A stretch of 64,000 nt of DNA, taken from contig JAYKYS010000002.1 in NCBI GenBank assembly GCA_036924285.1, forward strand, positions 36,998,501 to 37,062,500, written 5' to 3'. Position numbers and translations under genes: made by a program. The DNA comes from Asterella californica. Taxonomy: Eukaryota; Streptophyta; Marchantiopsida; Marchantiales; Aytoniaceae. Below the pieces are notes generated by a model. That model was given only the letters and a program-made list of their open reading frames with translations. It had not been told where the DNA came from and ran no database searches. Of this stretch, positions 46,696 through 58,522 are shown in pieces (position 1 is the first letter of the stretch; every line of letters begins with the position of its first letter).

Positions 46696-49238
46696 TACCT
46701 CTGTTAAATGACGCGTATTGACAATTTCACTCCCGGATTTATACCTCAGGAAGACCTCAGCCCGCTCTTCACTTATGGGTTCTGTCTGGGTCAATTTGCT
46801 ACTCCAGGAGAAGTTAACATATAATATTTATAAATATTTTTCATTTTTCATTATAGCTTATTACAATATTTTTTATAACACTTACACGTTTTCTGATAAG
46901 AGAAAACGAAATTCACTGTACAAGGACGTTAGGGATGCTTATTTATTCTCCAAAGGTGCTGAAGCAGGGGAGTATCTTTTGGAAGGGAAAACGAAGTCGG
47001 ACTCTTGTAGACTGAAGGTCGTCTGTTGATACGATGGTTTCCAAGTAGCATTCGCGTTTTGCGGTCTACCTAAATCAGGAATCAGAACGGAAAACAAAAC
47101 GCAGAGTGCAGAAACCTTTTTTGCGTCCTGAGCTTTATCGTGAGCTTTACCTTAATTCTTACGGTTCTACAGGGTTCGTGTTTAGATTGTTTTATCCAAA
47201 CAATGCTAAATTAATATATTTGTTTCTACGCGTTTGCATTTTCTTCTTGTAACGAGCATAAGTTTATCCTCTATATGGGATCACCCATCTTAAGTTTCAG
47301 CTTCTATCGTTATCCATCATAATCCATCACAAGTTTAGCGTGGTGGTAGAAGGCTCATCGGTCGGTAAAAGAACAATAAATCTTAATTAAGAGCTTAACA
47401 GGAAATTTACGGGGGACAAAACTCTATGCTCTTATTGGCCACGGCCTCCTGAACAGACTATTGTATTTAGAATAGGAAATTAAGAAAACATTAATAAAAG
47501 GTAGTAACAAAATTTGGGTCGTGATAGACTTCTCATCGTTAAATGTTATTTGGAAGCATCTACACGTTAAATGCAAATTGTTAAACCTTAGTTGTTTAGA
47601 AAAACTACAAACATCTGTAAATATTTAAGTGTTATATCGTACCAAAGAAAGACAGAGTACTAAGCATATCTGATTCAAACGCATCGGTTGTAGTAAAAAG
47701 ATTGAGACCTTCGATGAATTTTGTTATAAATGGTTGATTTAATTTATAAACAACCCTTTCTTGCAAAATGAGATAGTAAATATAGATAAAATTCTTGCAA
47801 CGCAATATTATCCATCTCTCTATCTTAACAGCATTATTACATTCACATGATGAAAACGGAACGGATGATTATTCAATGAATTCGAAGAGTGAGAACTTGC
47901 ATGCACAGAAAGAAAAGAATCATACCTATCACTTTAAATATACAATAATTTTTATTCATAATAATTAATTAAAATTAGACATAATAAAATAACAGTAGCT
48001 TGTTTGCTGCTATCGTAAGAATGTAAAACTATGAGTCTGTGTATCAAAGACGTTCACTACTAGTACCAGAGATTAACTTGGTCGTACCCTTAATACGTTT
48101 GTCAAACTTCACCCCACTCCTCTTAACCCTACTCCTCTTAACTTGATCGCACTCTTGACTAGAAACTTCACCCCACTCCTTTTAACCCTACTCCTCTTAA
48201 CTTGATCGCACTCTTGACTAGTAACAGCAGGTTTATCATTATGTAAAGACACTACATTACATTATGATAAATAAGAAATAATCTGGGCTGATAATCTACT
48301 ATAAATTCAATTTTTAAATTGAATTTTTTGTGTAGATACATGGTTGACAGCTAACATGTACTTCTCTCATTTCGATGACCTACTGAACCTACTACTGTAG
48401 GCAGTCAAGGGTGTGGTCCAAGTAACGCAAAATTAAGAGAGGTGAAGTAAAGTACGAAAAACATATTAGAGGTGAGGTAAAGTAAATTTCTGGTTATTTG
48501 TAGTACGATCAATATTGGTATACCGTAAAACCTCGGCACCTCCTTTCATGACAGTGCAAGCAGAACAGATAGCCAGCTAGAGTCAAGAAGTCAAGAAGTA
48601 ACCCCAACGTTTGTAGAGCCCGGGTGTCAATTGCCAAAGAAGCAGGATGGACGTTAGGCTAGTTTGGGAGAGCGTTCTGCTAGGCATGATATCTAACTGT
48701 GTTTTGTGCCACGGAATTTGATTCTCCTCGTAGAAAATTTAACGTGATACTCACGAGAAGAAGCTATAACTTATTAAATACTCTATAATTTCCTAGGAAT
48801 TACTAAGTTATATAAACTGTCTATATTTTATTTAGTCAAGAAAAAGTAATCCTCAATTCCATCTCACCGATATTTGACCTTTAGTAGAGTGAGGCTAATA
48901 AAACGGACTCAAACTCGATAGGAATGACATCTTGCAGTGGTGAATACTAGTATTAACAATCCACATAAGAGAAGCACAAAACACATGTCCATTCACATGA
49001 CTAATCTTTTAGTGATTTTGTGACATGTTAAAAGATATTACAGAATAGTACCGAAAGATTCTTTTGAGATTAGTGGAGCGAAATTAATTAACCAACGCTC
49101 GACTAATCGACCCTAACCGGAAACCAAGTAAGTGAAGAGAGAAGAAGCGCTGGAGAAGAAGAAGAAGAGAATCCCCACAAGCAACAAGCAGCAGAAGGAG
49201 CGAGTGGTGAGTATACCAAACAATCAACGGTCGAGCAG
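46696..49238. other. AT-rich, gene-poor DNA
   Basis: No gene is supported. A 59-bp tandem duplication lies at 48,104 and a small palindrome (AAATTCAATTT and its complement) at 48,303-48,326. A purine-rich stretch at 49,125-49,170 precedes the possible exon at 49,239. Confidence 0.45.
48104..48221. repeat. 59-bp tandem duplication
   Basis: Unit 48,104-48,162 is repeated at 48,163-48,221 with one difference. Each unit contains two CCTACTCCTCTTAAC-like subunits, so it is itself partly repetitive. Confidence 0.95.
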
Positions 49239-49411
49239 ATGAACTTGAAGGTGTTGTTGATGGTGCTGGGTGCATGGACTCGTAGCTCGACCCGACCCGT
49301 TAGTAGATTCTCTTCTATACTCTTGCATACGAATGATGATGACGACGATGCAGCAAGAACTCTAGAATTCCTATCTCCTGACCGGGAAAGATCGTTGGCC
49401 GGCGTGGTAAG
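49239..49411 (+). other. Possible alternative first exon of the beta-lactamase-like gene
   Basis: An ATG at 49,239 opens 57 codons starting with a hydrophobic MNLKVLLMVLGAW and ending at a good splice donor (GTG|GTAAGT, 49,412). The segment FSSILLH...SPDRERSLAGV weakly resembles FSSVFL...SSSRRLAEGL in the first exon at 50.1 kb. It could be an upstream exon, a remnant of a duplicated first exon, or chance. Confidence 0.25.
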
Positions 49412-50111
49412 TGAAGAAGGAGGAAGTCGGTCGGTCAGGCGGTCAGTATCATGGTCTGACTAAAACGTACTGTATACTGGTGGGCCTTCTGCGGCCGATG
49501 GAGTTACTGAGTTCGCGGCCTTCCCTTCCAGTCAACTCGATTCTTCACCATCATGATCATCAAGAACTTTGCTTTCTGATCCCTAGACTCTTTTCATGTC
49601 AAGAGCTCCGATCCTCTGCTGCTATTGTTATTCTATACTATTCTACTCGATAATTTCGTTGGTGGCGCCTCCATCAGTTAGCTCAGATCGGCTCGCATTT
49701 CTTTCTCTCTGGTGATCCGAGACTGATCCATTGATTAGGCGTGGGTCTGTCCGAATCAGTCAGACGATTACAATTTGATACAGTCTGGTCCTGGTTCTGG
49801 TCTGTCGTTTCTGGGGGTTTATGTTTAAGAGGTTTATGCCGCACTGCCCGAGAAATATTTCTGAGAGTCGGACAGCTACAGTAGTAGTAGGCCGCTGGCG
49901 ATGCAGAACGTATTTTGAATGGAGGAGGACAAAGCACCAGCAGCGAGCTCGAGGTGTCCATCATTATCAGCCGCTGAAGTGAAATGAAGTTGTGATATTG
50001 ACTGGAAGGATCCTAGAAAGATAGATAGGCACAGCTGCACTCCTGTAAGTCCAGCAAAATTAGGAACTTGAAGCTGCAGCAGCTGGCGAGAAGGAGGAGC
50101 GAACAATTGTG
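49412..50111. other. Upstream region of the beta-lactamase-like gene
   Basis: No coding feature is firm. It would be an intron if the exon at 49,239 is used, otherwise promoter and leader. Confidence 0.3.
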
Positions 50112-53100
50112 ATGACGATGAAAGGTGGGGGCGAACGGGGAGGAGGTCGGAGGAAAGGTCGAAGTGCGATGATCAAGGCGAGGGTATTTTCGACTCGAGC
50201 ATCGTCTTTGTTGCTATTGATCGCTTTGATCAATCTGCAGAGTGCAGCATTCTCGCATTACTCTCTGCTTTCGATCCATGCCGTTTCGGAGAAGTTCTCC
50301 AGCGTATTTCTGTCTCAGCAAGGCGGGAATTCGAGACTGAGGTCTTCGTCGTCGAGTTCGAGGCGGCTGGCGGAAGGTTTAGTGGACGAGCTGGAACTCG
50401 GAGGAGGAGAAGGAGAAGATGATGATGAACTGGCGACTTTCGACGAAGTCATGGAGGGCTTGATGAAGGACCACGGCATTCCAGGCGCTCAATTGGCCGT
50501 GGCCAAAGGAGGCTCTCTCAAGCTCTTCCAGGCTTACGGTGTCGCCAAACTTCGTCAGCCCCATCGAGACCACGCAGACGACGAAAACATGACCGTGAAT
50601 CACGTCCTGCGCATCTCCGATCTGACCAAGCTCATCACTGGAGTGGCAGTCCTTCAGCTAGTGCAGGTCCGTTCCATCAATTCCTCCCATTTTCTGGAGA
50701 TTCTGATCGTCTCCCAGCTAGACTAGAAGCTTACTCCGGAAGCAAACGACATCGACAGAAAACCATCTTAAGCAGGAGGATAATGATCTTCCTGTCAGCG
50801 TTCCACTCCATGCATCCTTCCCATATGCAGCTGAATGGGATTCGATTTCGGACACGAAATGACACCACATGAGATCAAATATGTTCATCGCTGAATGTAA
50901 TTCTTCTGATGACCTGATTTCGTTTCTCTGTAAAGTCTGAAGGAAGAACTGTCGAGTTCCCGGTTTCACGATTGCAGAAGGTGTTTGGAGTCTGGGCTCG
51001 ATCATGCATTAGAAAATGACGATGATGGCGACCATTTTTTCTTTCTCTTCACCTCACACATTGACGGAAGTAAGGGCATGCGTTGTTTGCTGTGGTCGGT
51101 TAGAAAGTGAATGAATGTGAGTAAGTGCAGGTTGGTACGTACCATACAGCAGAAAGGATGTCGTTAGCAGTGCTGGCCTGCCGCGCGGTTTCCCCTTTCT
51201 TGGTCGCTTGCTGGTTTGCTATAAATGCTTGTGAACGTTGGTGGTCGCAGGAGGGACGGCTGGAGCTCGAGGACAAGGCGTTTATGCTGCTCGGCCATTT
51301 GGAACCGCCCGCCAATTCGAAGATCGATCCCCGACTCCATGATATCACAATTCGCCATCTTCTACAAGAAACGGCAGGTCTATTTCTCTCTCTCTCTTTC
51401 TCTCCCTCCCACCCTCCATTCTGGTACGACATCTCCTCTGTACTAGCTTGTAAGATGTTATGCTCTTTCAGGGAAATATACGTAGTTGCAAATTTATCTA
51501 TCGTACGTCCATTCGAGTGCGCCCAGTGAAGTGATCACGTGAGCGACGGCCGTGGCTGCTGCGTTAAATGCGTTCTTTGGAAAGGACCGACCGATATCAA
51601 TACGCTGAGACACGACACATGCGAAATATCGCGACGCAACGGAAGTGAGCCCATTTACTGCACTGTGATACCGTAGTACTGCGCCCAGGGCATGCAGGGC
51701 AGTACCCACATAGAGAACAGTGTTGTCCTGTAATGAGGAGGTCATGGACTGGTCGGTAGTATAGAGCGCCGTCGCACGGCACGGCAGGGCAGGACCGAGC
51801 ATCGTACGTGACGGTAGGCTCTGGGCGGAAGGAAGGAACGTCGCGACTGATTGTTTGATGTCCTGACTGCTGGCAGGATGGAACGTGAGCGCGTCGGGAA
51901 GGGAACCGAGCGTGGTGCCAGGCTCGCTCGAGGTATCCCAAGCGTTGGGTCAGGGGAGTCCGCCGTCAACTGCGGCCATCGTACAGTTCATGAAAGGCCT
52001 GGCGCTGGACTTCGATCCTGGCTCTTCCATGGAGCCATGCAACTTCGCCTTCGTTGTTCTGGGCCGTGTGATCGAAGTGATTTCGGGCATGACGTACGAG
52101 TCTTACGTCAAGGTCAGTACATACGTGGTCATACATCTAGCCGGTTGTTCTTCCATTCAGTACTTCCTTTTCTTCTAAAGCTTACGGCACCCTAGAGTTC
52201 GGTTTGTATATGCATTTCTCGACCCGAAACCCACCTTTATGAGCTACTGACACTCGATTCGAGGGTGACCTGGCGGGTAGTTAGCAAATTTCGAAGGGAG
52301 CCAAAGCAAAAGTGGCTGCTTGTGCAGAACAGTCGGAAAGACTACTACTCACTACTGTAGTCAGTTATGACCTGCCGCCACAGCTCCAGCGAGGGTCTGG
52401 CTGTGGCTTAAAACTGCCTAAACTCGAGCATTCCTACTCCTCTTTCATTCCTACGCTCTCCATTCTCAGGCGTGGGACACAAACACACCACGACTCTGGA
52501 GCCTACCCATTCGAACTTCGATGACGCCATCTCTGGCGTCATCGAAGGACAATTCAGAACATTTAGATCCAGCTTTTCAGTTCGAGACTTTTCATACCTT
52601 TCTGCCAGTAAATCCAGCCGGAGAAGTCTACGATATGCATGTAGATAAGAGCTCCTATGAGCTCCTAGGAACTGCAGCACAAGCAAAGCACATCTAGAGC
52701 TACTCAGTCAACCTGGTAGGCGAACCAGTTTCGAGTTGGAACTCGAAACTCAACTAGTACCGTTGTAAGAAAGAGTCCGTCATCTCCTCTCTCTTACCTT
52801 ACCTTACCCAGTTCGTGAATCTGATCACGTCTTTCGCGTTGTGGCGCAGAAGAACATATTCGACGTTCTAGGAGCCACGTCGTTCAGAATGGGAGAGACT
52901 AGGCGGGAGAAGCTGGCGCCCACTGAATCTCACTACTACGGACAGAACGGGAAAATATCGAGGTGCTTGTCCGCGTACCCGGGCCAGGGATACGTCCAGT
53001 GTGAGTACGGCTTTGGGGACCTGAAGGTGTCAGCCAATTCTTATGGGGGTTGGGTAGCGAACGCCAGGGATCTGGTGCTCGTGGCCCTACACCTCGATGG

Positions 53101-53494
53101 GACTCGGCAGCCAGCACTGCTGAGAAGTGATTTGGTTCACGAAATGATCCACTCCCCCTTACCAGACAATCGGCACGGCAAAGCTCGAGGCATGCTGTGG
53201 TCGGCGGTTCAGCTCACCAGCAACGGAAGTGTTCGGAGTCTGGAGCAGTCGGGAGGAGCGATTCCTGGCTCTCACTCTTTCCTGATCCGCTTGGTGGAGG
53301 ACGATACCTCTATTGCCTACATCGTCAACTCCCGACCTGAAAGACTGAACGGATTCATCGCCTCTGCTTCCGAGATTCTCGCCTTGCTGGCCAGAAGCAT
53401 CAGACAGTGGCCCGCTTACGACCTGTTCGACAGCAGCAGCGCAAGGCCGAACGATCCTTATATCCTTCTCAAGCGTAGAAAGATTTTCCGTTAA
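50112..53494 (+). CDS. Serine beta-lactamase-like (class C/PBP4* fold) protein, catalytic residues changed
   Basis: Four exons, 50112-50666, 51251-51377, 51877-52112 and 52850-53494, join in phase to 520 residues. The N-terminus has a basic stretch followed by a hydrophobic segment (SSLLLLIALINLQSAAFS), suggesting secretion or organelle targeting, then Ser-rich and acidic linkers. From about residue 115 it follows the beta-lactamase/transpeptidase (COG1680) fold: DHGIPGAQLAVAKGG, the active-site helix RISDLTKLITGVAVLQLVQ, DPRLHDITIRHLLQETAG, PPSTAAIVQFM, LDFDPGSSMEPCNFAFVVLG, and a C-terminal SGGAIPGSHSFLIRL. In active relatives the helix has S-x-x-K and the later motif Y-x-N. Here the nucleophile position is Asp170 (DLTK) and the Tyr position is Pro281 (PCN). 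The general Lys173 is kept. This suggests a non-catalytic or altered-function member. Introns rule out bacterial contamination. The frame also runs from a GTG at 50,109; ATG at 50,112 is preferred. Confidence 0.85.
52516..52750. repeat. Two perfect snap-back palindromes in intron 3
   Basis: CTTCGATGACGCCA (52,516-52,529) is mirrored at 52,534-52,547 across 4 bases. AGTTTCGAGTT (52,727-52,737) is mirrored at 52,740-52,750 across 2 bases. Confidence 0.9.
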
Positions 53495-55934
53495 GACGAG
53501 AGGAGGGAGTAATGCCCTGTAGCTAGCGTCGAAACGAAACCTCACGTGCAAGTATTTTTTGGCCTGAAAGGTAACAGGAGGGTTCGACTTAACTTCCAGT
53601 CAAACAGCATTCACTTGGAGTTAGGAAAGTAAGCCAGAGAAACCTCAGATTGCAGTAACAGACGAACGAGACCACAGATAAAGTACAAAGGAAATCCACT
53701 CACGGCCTTCGATCTCAGCTGCAGAACTTCGTGACTGTAAATGTGTACAATATAAGCGAGTTTTGATGTGAACGTCACCCTCCTAAGGTGAAGCCGGAAT
53801 TAATATTCATTCAGTTCTATCATTCTTGGGCAATGTTCAGTCCGTTCGCCCTTAACTCGATCATGTGTGGAGTGGACGAACACGAGTAAATAGTACAAGG
53901 GAAACAATCGTTGTTGGTCAGATCATGGAAGATTGATTGCATGACTTACATTGCCATCTCAGAGTGGCTGGAGCCATCTCAGAGTGACATGGCCACCAGC
54001 AATATTGTTATTGTTCAACAGCGATTTGCATGTTCTCCAAAAATACGCCTCTGGTCACCAGAATAATTCCAAGTGTTGAATCCAACACTGAGCCTGGGGA
54101 TTACGACTCTACACTCCTGATCGGGGATCATTATTCGCCACATGCAGCGGCCCTACACGAATCCACTCCAAGTTGTTCGCCATGTTCCCGACTCAACCGT
54201 TGAGAACAGGGCAGCTCTACGAGAAAATGGTTCATTATGAGCAACACTACGACATGGAGCACACTTCAAGTCAATGGTCCGTCACGCATGACCGTGTCCG
54301 CAAACATTCTTCAAGGTCTACCACAAGTTGGGAGGTTCATCACAGGAAAGCACGCTTAATTGAAGGAAAGAATTCAGATTTGTACTTCCTCTCCTGTCTA
54401 CATGTCCTCTTTAAAAACTGAACTCTGGGAAAGACGAGAATTTCAACGTGTGCAATGAAGATGTGGGAATGACAGGAGAGAGAAACTCTAGATTGGGATC
54501 AAACGGTGCAGCGGTTATGCAAATTAGGTGTAGTGATTTACATCCCCTATGGACGAACAAGCAGGTTCTGTAGTGTTACGCGCGCTTAGATGATGGCTGA
54601 TGTTTCTCACAGCAAGATTGTAGAGTGAAAATAAAAGACTCAATTTCTATGCTCCATGTTATCATCCTTACCTGAACCTCAACGGGTCCGAAAGAGGTGT
54701 ACCCAGAAGAGCTGCCTCTGGCTCCATAGGAATGCAGTTCATGCACTCGGTCGGCATTGAAATTGTTGCGCCGAGGACAAGATAATCTGTTCCAGTGAGG
54801 CCACTCCATGTCTCTTGACGTCATACTACTTGAGTGGCTCTTCATGCTCTCCTGAGGAGTGCAAGTATTTAAGCACAGGGGAGTCCCAGTCAGGCATCGG
54901 AGGAAACGATCGAGTTGAACTGAAAGTCGGAGTTCGATGGAGGTCGCGTGGTATCTTTGTCAATGTTGTCAAATCGAGCCACTTGGAGCGAACAACATTC
55001 ATCGTCCGTCTTTAGCACTTCCTATTCTCTCGGGCGTTTTCATTGGCGAAGGATCTGTCGAGGATTTATTTAGTTGTGATAGATAGCACTCCTTGGGTTT
55101 TCTTGTTAGAGAGCAACGAGACAGAGACGAACACACGCGAGCAAACCCTGGGAAAGTGAATCCCGTGAAGAGGAGAAGAGGAAGCTGAGGTATTTTAACT
55201 TGCGGTCGTTTATTATGAGTGTAGGAATGCTGGTGTCCATTTTTACCAGTTCGCGGGACACTGCGACGATGAATTTTCGACGTTATCCGCTTGAGTGTGT
55301 GGACGGTCTTTGTCTGCTTTCAACGCACATGTTTCTCTACTTCCTCGAATTTCGTTCGTTTCTTCATTCCATACCCTTGGATGAGCCCTTGTCGAAGAAA
55401 TCGTTGGTTGGTTGCTGTTGGTGAAGGGAGTTGTGGTATACTGCGGAAGTCGTTGCGGTCCTTTTAGCTGGAGTACAAATATTGCGATCTGCTGTTCTCT
55501 TATCGACCCTGATTAGCTCAACACCATGCTAACTTTCGCATCCCCGCGTGATTTGCCGACGTTTTGGAAAACATGAAGTTCCCACGCAACTGAGGCTACT
55601 GTCAAATGTCCCGTGGTTAGAACTTTTCGGAGAAACATGCTCGAAGTTTGCGTACATTCACGGCCCTCTGTTCTCCTCTCCCTACTGTGTCCTTGTCTGG
55701 TACAGGTATTTTCTGTATTACTCGCAAGTGTGTGTGGTAGTTCTGTTGAAGAACCACAGATGTTCTCTTCTGCATTATCTAATTCGACCTCCTTCCCTTC
55801 CAAAAACGCAGTCAAAGGTAGTTTTACCAGAAATTTGCGCCTTCTTTCTCACTTTTCAGTTGAAGGTGGTTTGCTCATTCTATGTCCTTTTCACTCTCTG
55901 GTTCCTCATTCTCTTTGCTAATGCTCGTGCCTAA
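53495..55934. other. No firm gene
   Basis: The first part is the 3' region of the beta-lactamase-like gene. Later open stretches (for example 54,815-55,015 and 55,200-55,424 on the plus strand) carry no recognised motif. Internal sequence of the Copia element whose LTR lies at 55,947 would be expected at the right end, but no Copia protein is recognisable. Confidence 0.4.
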
Positions 55935-56147
55935 GCTCTGATACCATGTTGAAGAACTAAACCAAGTAAAGGGATCAGTCGACTCATCATCTCCCAAGAG
56001 GGGGTTGTTATATACTCTTAACCTATGGACAGAGGTCAGTCACTAGTCATAGAGATGTGCCTATAGAGGTGACTATAGATGTGACTTATAGAGGTGACTA
56101 TAGAGATGACTATAGATGTGACTATAGACTAGACATTATCTTTAACA
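55935..56147 (-). mobile_element. Copia-type LTR with primer-binding site
   Basis: GCTCTGATACCA (55,935-55,946) is the reverse complement of TGGTATCAGAGC, the initiator-Met-tRNA primer-binding site used by most plant Copia elements. Directly next to it begins TGTTGAAGAAC, and the sequence ends TTTAACA at 56,147, giving TGTT...AACA ends and a 201-bp LTR. So this is the 5' LTR of a minus-strand element whose body extends to the left. The LTR contains a minisatellite of about 11-12 bp (TATAGAGGTGAC and variants, about 56,058-56,132). The other LTR was not found, so the element is truncated or a TRIM-like remnant. Confidence 0.75.
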
Positions 56148-56281
56148 AGTTCTTCTGTCGGCTAGATATCTGTTTCAGTCGTGCAGATGTCGGCAACAAT
56201 TTGCATACACTCTACACAAGCGAAGACTTGCAGTACCCTTACTGTCTGAGATACTAACGTCGCTGGTATCACGTGAGTACA

Positions 56282-57297
56282 GGATACTATCCGCAGTGGG
56301 ATGAGCTTCATCCCGTCCATTGTGTTGGCCACTTCACAGGTGTGCGGGTTCCCGCTTGCTACATCAAATGCTAGCCAAGAAGGTTCTTTCCAGTTCTGTC
56401 TTCCTCTGAGATCTTGAAGTTTAGTTGCAGTTCGTTCTGATACCTTTTATTGTTCTTCTGATTGTTATTGATGGGTGGTTTTTCAAGAAATGTTCCCGAT
56501 AAGCCCAGCGAAAAAGTGGGTGTACTTCTGCTAGGGTGAGGATGAGAAAAAGACCGTCACTGGTAACAATTGACGATTTCTTTGTGAAACTAAGAATGGA
56601 TGGGATACTTGTTTCCATAGAACAGATCGTTAATTGTTACTGTCGTGACGATCTAGTAGACAACCATTGTGCTTTTCATACTATGAGAAACGTCCTGCTT
56701 GAGACATCCAACTTCCCATTCAACTAAAATGGAGAGAAGCTGGCCTTGTTACTCGTCTCTTTCAGTGCAGTCGTCATCTCTGTAGCGCAGACATCGAGTT
56801 CTGGGACGACTTTTATATAACATACGGGCAAATGAACGTAAAGCATCCAGGGCCGAACGCAGGAGACACTGTAAAGTTCGGTCTCACCAACAAAACTGGT
56901 AAAGTGATGGAATTCATAATGCTTTGGGACGAATCACTTTACATTCTAAGCTTCGGAGAGCTGAAAGATGTACGAACAACTCATTTTCTCCTTGTGGAAT
57001 TATACTTTCCTGTGGAAAATACTTTTTTCATATGCTTGTGATACACGAAGATGGTCGTACCATGGGGTGAATGTGTTTGTTAGAAGTATCTCGTATATCT
57101 GTTGTGATCTACGAGTGGCTTGACTTCGGGCTTCTCAGAAAATTTGATCGTTGAGCATTAAAACCTAAGTTGGCAGGTACAGTTAGGTCATCAGGACCTT
57201 TTGGAAATACAGATTGGATTTTGCCCGATTTAAGCATACATTCTGCAGTTGAGTTTAACAAGCGAGTGGAGACTTATCCGACCACTTTTTGCTTCAG
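56282..57297 (+). pseudogene. Lipase-like alpha/beta-hydrolase, broken
   Basis: Several separated pieces match the order of a plant lipase-like alpha/beta-hydrolase (the At1g10740 type, recalled). GYYPQWDELHPVHCVGHFTG (56,282-56,341) covers the nucleophile elbow; the family has GHSAG, so the catalytic Ser is replaced by Phe. After a 2-base shift RLLHQMLAKK (56,353-56,382) continues the helix. A longer open piece (about 56,728-56,969; LKWREAGLVTRLF, DIEFWDDFYITYGQ, KHPGPNAGDT) may be the next exon, ending at a GT. SSGPFGNTDWILPDLSIHSA and NKRVETYPTTFCF (57,177-57,297) match the conserved GPFxxxDWILPDL block and end at a strong GTAAGC donor. Exon phases do not join, and the C-terminal catalytic His region was not found. 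A Copia LTR lies just upstream. A dead gene is the simplest reading. Confidence 0.5.
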
Positions 57298-57502
57298 GTA
57301 AGCCGAATTGCACAAGCGTGATCTGTACCTCTTTACTTACAAAGAAGAGTTCATGCATCAATGCTACGGGAGCAGATCTCAACTTTTCGAGTCCTGAGGA
57401 GCTCCAAAGAATTTGGACGAAGCAGTAACCCCGCAGGGACGTTGTAGTAGTACCGATCTGTACAGGTGGGATTAACCTTCTTCTGAGTAGAGGAGAGCAG
57501 CC

Positions 57503-57943
57503 ATGGTGGAAGCTTCAAGAGGAGACAAGAATGACAGCATCAAAGAGAAAGGAAAGGGGTCAGTAACAGGAGATGCGAACATCCTGCCGGCAGAAGCTTT
57601 CTCATAGTCCTTCTGGGAGCAAGCGGTTCAAAATTTGGCTCCACCTTTGGTGACTTTCATACTTAGAGCTAAAGTTGGGACCAAGTGCCTGGACGAAGTA
57701 CGAGCCCAAAGTACCAATGCGGCGACTGAAAAAGCCCGTTCGAGTCAAGAGGTACTCATTGATCTGCTCGATAACTCTATATACCAAACATGTGTCACCC
57801 AAGAACTCCTCACTGTAGCGCGGGAGAAGATGCTGGTGCTGGTGGAGGAGGAGGTGACAGGAAAGCATCTTGAACAACAGCCAGTGAGTGTCTTGGACTC
57901 TCTGGCTAAGTTCTTCATCTTCATCTCGTATCGCACCAAGAAA
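57503..57943 (+). pseudogene. Unknown coding remnant with one in-frame stop
   Basis: From ATG at 57,503 a frame of about 147 codons is interrupted once, by TAG at 57,605-57,607, and ends at a possible donor (AAG AAA|GTATGT). The first 34 codons are charged (RGDKNDSIKEKGKG). The rest looks helical and protein-like (EVLIDLLDNSIYQTCVTQEL, LVEEEVTGKHLEQQPVSVLD). I do not recognise the family. It lies between the lipase-like and RPC4-like remnants, on the same strand. Confidence 0.35.
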
Positions 57944-58522
57944 GTATGTAATGATCTGAAAGGTCTTAAATGTGCATGACCGTATGGGAGTAGGTTCTCA
58001 GATTGACTTCTTCATGGCATATAGCAATGAAGTTGTTTGATTGCGGTCCGGCAGCCAGAACTGATGGGCCATTGATCTTAGAGAAGGGTATGTCGACTTC
58101 AAAAGCGGAAATAAGAAGAATGCTACAGATCCGATGGTATGTGAATTCATTCCATGAGTTTCAGCAGAATTGGAGATGAAGCTGCCGCTGGATACAGTCC
58201 TGTAGGGTGCTAAACACTTCCCTTCAGGATTATGATCAGTACTATCTGGTAGCTCCCCCACTCGGAAAGCTGGTGTCAGGCTTAGCAGGTTGGTTGTCGA
58301 AGAACTTAGCTCGGATGTGTTCACTGAGATGTGTATGGACAGTCTCTGCCAGCGAACTCATTCTGTAGCTTGTTTTGTATTACAATACCTTGATGGTTAG
58401 ACATCTGAGAGTGGATGTAGTAGCTAGGAATGTTGTTTCTTTTCGATCATCTTTGAGGTATTCTTTGATACGGGGTTTCATAGTTTAGCAATAACTAAAC
58501 TACCTGTAATGTCATTTCATAG

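Noticed and set aside
45972..48221. Direct repeats considered as a CRISPR-like array
   Set aside because: Each repeat occurs only twice, adjacent and without unique spacers; they are tandem duplications in a eukaryotic genome.
50112..53494. Bacterial contamination as the source of the beta-lactamase-like gene
   Set aside because: Four exons with canonical splice sites in matching phases show a eukaryotic gene.
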